NCBI GenBank assembly: GCA_016290215.1
Contig: JAEETH010000037.1
Location: forward strand, 1-34,834
Length of the DNA stretch: 34,834 nucleotides
From: Bacteroidales bacterium
GTDB taxonomy: Bacteria > Bacteroidota > Bacteroidia > Bacteroidales > F082
Reading direction: 5' to 3'
Below the pieces are notes generated by a model, which was given only the letters and a program-made list of their open reading frames with translations, made no database searches and was not told the DNA's origin. Below, piece after piece: positions 31,280 to 34,834 of the stretch. The translations under genes were made by a program, and so were the position numbers. The first letter of the stretch is position 1; every line of letters starts with the position of its first letter.

Positions 31280-31448
31280 ACTATATAATGCGTCTCGAAG
31301 TTTGAACCACTGATATGCGAGGTTAGGGTGGTTTTCGTTTGCTGGTTAGCGTTTTAAAATATTTTGAATTTGCAGATTCACTACATTAGGAACAAAGCGA
31401 AGAATGCGCTTTCTCTGGCCGTTCCGATTTCTCCCGGAATGGCAGGGG

Positions 31449-31456
31449 CAAAAATA
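31449..31456 (-). promoter_or_regulatory. Candidate -7 box for abiH
   Basis: Minus-strand TATTTTTG matches TAnnTTTG but is about 170 nt upstream of the abiH ATG with no TTG at -33. The 31280-31541 interval otherwise shows no gene I can support. Confidence 0.35.
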
Positions 31457-31541
31457 GGGAAATTTTCTTTTGGGTGGAGAGAAAAGAAGCAAATCTTTCA
31501 CAAATCTGCCGAAAATACCGTTTCCATTTGGAGAATATTGG

Positions 31542-31549
31542 TATTTTTG
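31542..31549 (+). promoter_or_regulatory. -7 box of the VapBC-type module
   Basis: TATTTTTG followed by CGGCG matches TAnnTTTG, 24 nt before the antitoxin ATG. No TTG at the ideal spacing. Confidence 0.55.
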
Positions 31550-31573
31550 CGGCGATAAAACAATGTTAGGAAC

Positions 31574-31846
31574 ATGACAGCATTAGAATTAAATGCGGAA
31601 TTGTACCGCGCAATGGGTGAGATTGCCGATGATGAGACTTTGTTGGTCAAGGTGCTGTATTTTGTGAAGGGACTTGCACCTGCAAAAAAGTCTAAGGACA
31701 AAAAGCATGGTATGGATGAAAATGAAAGATTGGATGCCGCATTGGCAAGGTTTCACAAGGATTGGGGCGGCGATGGCAGTGCTCAGGAGATTGCTGATGA
31801 ATTAAGGCACAATGTGGTAAACAATAGAACCATAGAAGATTGGTGA
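31574..31846 (+). CDS. Antitoxin partner of the PIN-domain toxin
   Basis: A 90-residue protein immediately preceding a PIN toxin, so it is called an antitoxin from context. The N-terminal half (MTALELNAELYRAMGEIADD, then LLVKVLYFVKGL) is helical; the middle is a Lys-rich linker; the C-terminal part (AQEIADELRHN..NNRTIEDW) ends in the acidic/aromatic tail common in toxin-binding segments of Bacteroidota antitoxins. It is not an obvious AbrB or Phd type from the sequence. Its stop lies 2 nt before the toxin ATG, indicating translational coupling. Confidence 0.75.
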   Translation: MTALELNAELYRAMGEIADDETLLVKVLYFVKGLAPAKKSKDKKHGMDENERLDAALARFHKDWGGDGSAQEIADELRHNVVNNRTIEDW

Positions 31847-31848
31847 CC

Positions 31849-32253
31849 ATGCAGACACACGAGACATATCTTTTGGACACTTGCATTTGCATAGCTCTAA
31901 TCAAGGGAAATGCTACAGTTGTGGAGCATATCAGACAGGTAGGGTACACCAACTGTAAAATTTCCGAAATAACACTTGCTGAATTGTATTTTGGCGCAGT
32001 CAAGTCAGGGCACCAGAAACACTTTGAAGATGTCTATGAAATCAAGGATCTCTTTGAACAATACCCCATTTCTAATAGCCTGAAGGAATATGGTGAAATT
32101 CGTTGGCAATTGGAGCGCACGGGAATGAAAATCGACCATTTTGACACGCTCATCGCTGCAACAGCTCTTCAGGAAGATTTTATTCTTGTAACGGGCAACA
32201 TAAAACATTTCAATCGTATCCCTGGGTTGCGAATTGAAAACTGGATGGAGTAA
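31849..32253 (+). CDS. vapC: VapC-type PIN-domain ribonuclease toxin
   Basis: A 134-residue Mg2+-dependent ribonuclease of the PIN superfamily. The acidic catalytic residues are visible in order: Asp in YLLDTCICIALI, Glu in ITLAELYFGA, Asp in IDHFDTLIAATAL, with the closing block TGNIKHFNRIPGLRIENW. VapC toxins usually cut tRNA or rRNA to arrest growth. ATG 31849 is preferred over the upstream in-frame TTG and GTG codons because it follows the antitoxin stop at once. The gene ends 20 nt before the convergent GH95 gene, with a hairpin at 32282-32305 as likely terminator. The toxin looks intact. Confidence 0.92.
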   Translation: MQTHETYLLDTCICIALIKGNATVVEHIRQVGYTNCKISEITLAELYFGAVKSGHQKHFEDVYEIKDLFEQYPISNSLKEYGEIRWQLERTGMKIDHFDTLIAATALQEDFILVTGNIKHFNRIPGLRIENWME

Positions 32254-32273
32254 GTTTGGGATTCCCAAATACC

Positions 32274-34517
32274 TCACCGCGAAGTCACTTTAGAATGCGT
32301 GACTTTTCCATTCTTCCATTTACATTCCACCACCTTGCCACCACGAGCGCAAAGCCCCTTAAAATAGCCATCTTTCCATACCGATGGCAAGGCGGGCAGT
32401 AATTCTAGTTCGCCATCATGGCTTTGCAGCAGCATCTCGGCAATACCCGCCGTGCCGCCAAAGTTGCCGTCGATCTGGAGAGGTGGATGAGCGCAGAAGA
32501 GATTGGAATAGGTGCCTGCTGAATGGCTTCCGTCAAGATGGAGTGCCGGCTCGAGCAGGTTCCTCAATAGATGATAGGCATGGTCGCCGTCGTGAAGGCG
32601 TGCCCAGAAACAGATTTTCCATGCCCTCGACCAGCCCGTGCCTTCGTCGCCACGGCGACGTAAGGTCTCGCGACAGGCATCCATTAATTCTGGCGTCTTC
32701 GATTGAGTCAGCATCGTGCCAGGATACAAACCAAAGAGATGCGACACATGGCGGTGCTGCGGCTCCACTTCCTTATAATCCTTCAGCCACTCCTGCAGAT
32801 AACCCTGCTCGCTGACCTGCATCGGCGGAAAATGTGATTTTGCAGTTGTTAGGCTATCAACGAAAGATGCGTCAACACCCAATATGCTCGCAGACTGACA
32901 AACAGCATCATACAGCTCGCTGACAATCTGCACGTCCATTGTGCTACCCATACATACACTGACGGCGGTGCTATCGTTGAGCCAGAAAGCGTTTTCGGGT
33001 GATGTAGTCGGGGCGGTGACAAGCCAGCCGTGCTCGGGCTCCACTATCATCGCGTCGAGGAAAAACTGTGCCGCCTCTTTCATTAATGGATAGGCTTCTC
33101 GCAAAAATGCCGTGTCCTGCGTGAACTCAAAATGCTGCCATGCATGGAGGGCTAGCCAAGCCCCGCCTGTATTGGTCGCGCCCCATGAAGGATGCTCACC
33201 TGGTGCTGTGAAGCCCCAAGGGTTGCAGACCACATGTGCGGTCCAGCCTCGGGCACCGTAGAAGTCACGAGCCGTCTTTCTTCCTGAAGGCATTAATCCC
33301 TCAGCAAAGTGAATTAATGGCAGATGCAGCTCCGAGAGGTTGCAGACCTCGCAGGGCCAGTGGTTCATCTCCACATTGATGTTCAGGTGGTAGTCACCGT
33401 TCCAAGGCGTTTGGATAGTGTTGGCCCACAGTCCTTGCAGGTTGGGTGGCAGCAGGTCCTCGCGGGTGGAGCTGATGAGGAGATAACGCCCATAGTGGAA
33501 ATAACAGGTAGGCAGCCAAGGGTCGTCATTGACAAGGAAGTCTTTCCAATGGTCTTCCAAGGTCAGGTCTTGTTTCTCTTTAGGGTCGCCAATCATCAAC
33601 TCCACGCGGTCGAACAGCTCGTGATGGGCTTTTAGGTGGTCATTCTTCACCGCTTCAAAGCCTTTTGCCATGGCATTTTGCAGGTGTTCGTTGACGTATG
33701 TTTCTGGGTTGTCACACATGAAATCTGTTGCAGCGCAGAAATAGATGACGGTTTCATTGTTTTCGACAACTGTTTGTGCCTTAGCATAATATCGCATTCC
33801 TTCCATGCCTTCAACGTTGCTGTCCAGCTGGCCAAACATAATGACGCTGTCAGCATAGGTGAAAACCTCTGCTTTTTCAGGACGGGAGAGATTTACTTTT
33901 AGGGTCGGCCCTTCGACGGGCTCAGGGACCTTAGATTCGCCAGGCTCAGGGACCTTAACTTTTATCACCGAAACATCATCCTTGCGGGAAATGAAAGCCT
34001 CGCGCTCGTAGTGTTGACTACCTTTATCAAAAGAAACCTTGTGGATGGCATCATTGAAGCAAAGCGTTCGCTTATAATTGATTACGGAATCCGAATTTGG
34101 ATATTGATATTCGATGGTCATATTGCCCAAGGTCTGGTAACAACCAAAAGGTACCTTTGCGCCTTGACCGTGGCCCGAACCTTGACCCCCACAGACGAAA
34201 GTCTCATACATCAGGTTTTGGGCTTCGTCGTTCTTGCCATCCTTCAACAGGCGTTGAATATCCGGAAGCGATTGCAAGGCCAAAGGATTGCTGTCGTCAC
34301 TCGGTGCGCCACTCCATAAAGTGATGTCATTCAACACAATGGTCTCCTTTTCCACCCTGCCATCGGGCATCATGCCGAGGTGGCCGTTGCCCAAAGGGAG
34401 ACATTCCTCCCAGAGCTGGGCGGGGGCAGTGTGGGTGAGGTTCCACTGCAGTTGTGGGGATTGCTTTTGGCAACCGCAAAACATGAATAAGGGGATAATG
34501 AAAAGAAGATGCTTCAT
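32274..34517 (-). CDS. GH95 family alpha-L-fucosidase/galactosidase lipoprotein
   Basis: A glycoside hydrolase of family 95, 747 residues, anchored by a lipobox ending CGC (lipidated Cys about residue 16). Such enzymes release L-fucose, or in some subfamilies L-galactose, from host glycans or plant xyloglucan. Family blocks are intact: the start [19 protein letters not shown], then [10 protein letters not shown], the Asn-bearing [12 protein letters not shown], the catalytic Glu block [11 protein letters not shown], and [15 protein letters not shown] with the catalytic Asp region. The ATG at 34515-34517 is used rather than the upstream TTG at 34529. Residues about 188-204 ([17 protein letters not shown]) are a translated copy of a dispersed repeat inserted in a loop of the N-terminal beta-sandwich domain. 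It is probably periplasmic or surface-exposed. Confidence 0.94.
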   Translation of the reverse strand: MKHLLFIIPLFMFCGCQKQSPQLQWNLTHTAPAQLWEECLPLGNGHLGMMPDGRVEKETIVLNDITLWSGAPSDDSNPLALQSLPDIQRLLKDGKNDEAQNLMYETFVCGGQGSGHGQGAKVPFGCYQTLGNMTIEYQYPNSDSVINYKRTLCFNDAIHKVSFDKGSQHYEREAFISRKDDVSVIKVKVPEPGESKVPEPVEGPTLKVNLSRPEKAEVFTYADSVIMFGQLDSNVEGMEGMRYYAKAQTVVENNETVIYFCAATDFMCDNPETYVNEHLQNAMAKGFEAVKNDHLKAHHELFDRVELMIGDPKEKQDLTLEDHWKDFLVNDDPWLPTCYFHYGRYLLISSTREDLLPPNLQGLWANTIQTPWNGDYHLNINVEMNHWPCEVCNLSELHLPLIHFAEGLMPSGRKTARDFYGARGWTAHVVCNPWGFTAPGEHPSWGATNTGGAWLALHAWQHFEFTQDTAFLREAYPLMKEAAQFFLDAMIVEPEHGWLVTAPTTSPENAFWLNDSTAVSVCMGSTMDVQIVSELYDAVCQSASILGVDASFVDSLTTAKSHFPPMQVSEQGYLQEWLKDYKEVEPQHRHVSHLFGLYPGTMLTQSKTPELMDACRETLRRRGDEGTGWSRAWKICFWARLHDGDHAYHLLRNLLEPALHLDGSHSAGTYSNLFCAHPPLQIDGNFGGTAGIAEMLLQSHDGELELLPALPSVWKDGYFKGLCARGGKVVECKWKNGKVTHSKVTSR
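32282..32305 (+). terminator. Terminator of the vapBC module, inside the GH95 3' end
   Basis: A 7-bp stem AAGTCAC/GTGACTT (32282-32288 with 32299-32305) ends in TTTT on the plus strand. It overlaps the last codons of the convergent fucosidase gene. Confidence 0.6.
33906..33956. repeat. Dispersed palindromic repeat inserted in frame in the GH95 gene
   Basis: Two arms in tandem, CCCTTCGACGGGCTCAGGGACCTT and CGCCAGGCTCAGGGACCTTAA, share a 24-nt period. 33906-33932 matches the reverse complement of 21831-21857 at 26 of 27 positions. Translated on the minus strand they give KVPEPGES then KVPEPVEG. The insertion is 51 nt, a multiple of three, so the enzyme frame is intact. Confidence 0.85.
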
Positions 34518-34553
34518 GGCAATAGACAACCTTTATTTCGGAATCGATCATGG

Positions 34554-34561
34554 CAAAAATA
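34554..34561 (-). promoter_or_regulatory. -7 box for the GH95 gene
   Basis: Minus-strand TATTTTTG matches TAnnTTTG, 37 nt upstream of the ATG at 34517. Confidence 0.55.
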
Positions 34562-34562
34562 C

Positions 34563-34598
34563 ACAAAAAAACCGAAACGGCGAATGATCGTCTCGGTT
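34563..34598 (-). terminator. Intrinsic terminator of the gene at the right edge
   Basis: On the minus strand AACCGAGACG pairs with CGTTTCGGTT (34589-34598 with 34570-34579; one G-U pair) around a 9-nt loop and is followed by seven T residues. It lies 55 nt beyond the stop at 34654; positions 34599-34653 hold nothing else. Confidence 0.85.
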
Positions 34599-34653
34599 GG
34601 AGTCCTCCCCCATGTCGGCCGAACCAGCCAAACAGGTCCGACTCACAGGAAAA

Positions 34654-34834
34654 CTATTTTTTCTTTTGAAAAACTAATTCTACTCCATGTTGAAATAAAG
34701 TCATTGTGTTCTTTTCCGGATCAAATTCAAATGTTGCCCCTATCGGGTCATACTTAAATTTGTCCTTGTCAACTGCTTCAAACGCAAAAACATCATCGCC
34801 AATCTGCGCAATCAATGTGTTTCCTTCTTTTGTT
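34654..34834 (-). CDS. 3' end of a leftward gene, unrecognised C-terminal domain (partial)
   Basis: The last 60 codons of a gene that continues beyond the window, ending TAG at 34654-34656. The fragment reads like a small beta-domain (DVFAFEAVDKDKFKYDP then ATFEFDPEKNTMTLFQHG) and ends VELVFQKKK. This resembles the C-terminal beta-domain (DUF3471-like) found after serine hydrolase/beta-lactamase-type or S41-type domains in Bacteroidota envelope proteins, where residues of the form F.....G....L.Q.G recur. The catalytic part is outside the window, so the identity is a guess. A clear terminator follows the stop. Confidence 0.7.
   Translation of the reverse strand, partial: TKEGNTLIAQIGDDVFAFEAVDKDKFKYDPIGATFEFDPEKNTMTLFQHGVELVFQKKK

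Noticed and set aside
34600-34653. Possible second tRNA or small RNA between the GH95 gene and the right-edge gene
   Set aside because: The stretch is too short and no cloverleaf forms.

Overview
This window reads as chromosomal DNA of a Bacteroidota member, most likely order Bacteroidales. The evidence is a complete type IX secretion core cluster (porP/sprF, gldK, gldL, gldM, gldN), a GSCFA protein, a DUF4143 ATPase, a GH95 fucosidase lipoprotein, and repeated Bacteroidota-type promoters (-7 box TAnnTTTG, twice with TTG exactly 19 nt upstream). No rRNA, CRISPR array, complete insertion sequence or prophage is visible. Species cannot be assigned from the sequence alone.

Layout. 1-2.8 kb: leftward rluB-like pseudouridine synthase with a huge Arg/Asp repeat tail, translationally overlapping a SAM methyltransferase. 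2.9-6.3 kb: small accessory genes: an orphan 58-residue protein, an XRE-type regulator with a long structured leader, two lipoproteins (one with four FN3-like modules joined by poly-Gly), and a YefM-YoeB toxin-antitoxin pair. 6.3-8.5 kb: GSCFA protein and thioredoxin reductase (ATGA overlap), then tRNA-Pro(GGG) with its own terminator. 8.5-13.7 kb: one 1731-residue secreted adhesin-like protein. 13.9-20.1 kb: the T9SS cluster porP-gldK-gldL-gldM-gldN, all leftward and ending in a strong terminator. 20.2-22.9 kb: RseP-type intramembrane protease and a membrane-anchored M23 peptidase. 23-24.3 kb: DUF4143 ATPase, rightward. 24.5-26.5 kb: groES-groEL, leftward. 26.7-29.1 kb: MATE transporter and HdeD-like membrane protein. 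29.5-32.3 kb: AbiH-family gene with an unrecognised partner, then a VapBC-type module. 32.3-34.8 kb: GH95 fucosidase and the 3' end of one more gene.

How it fits together. The T9SS cluster encodes the periplasmic ring (GldK/GldN), the inner-membrane motor (GldL/GldM) and the PorP/SprF outer-membrane protein. The adhesin-like protein immediately downstream is built from modules typical of T9SS cargo but ends without a recognisable C-terminal sorting domain. RseP, the M23 peptidase and GroES/EL are envelope and protein-quality functions. The 26-32 kb part is accessory in character: a toxin-antitoxin module, an abortive-infection gene, and two copies of a 248-bp structured repeat.

Most unusual signals: the paired 248-bp repeat (28087-28334 and 29222-29468), whose inner 12-bp stem is kept in both copies; a dispersed palindromic element (core TTCGACAGGCTCAG) that also sits in frame inside the GH95 gene; a second dispersed family (core GGGACGCGGGACT); the AbiH/nuclease-like gene pair; and the structured leader in front of the XRE gene.
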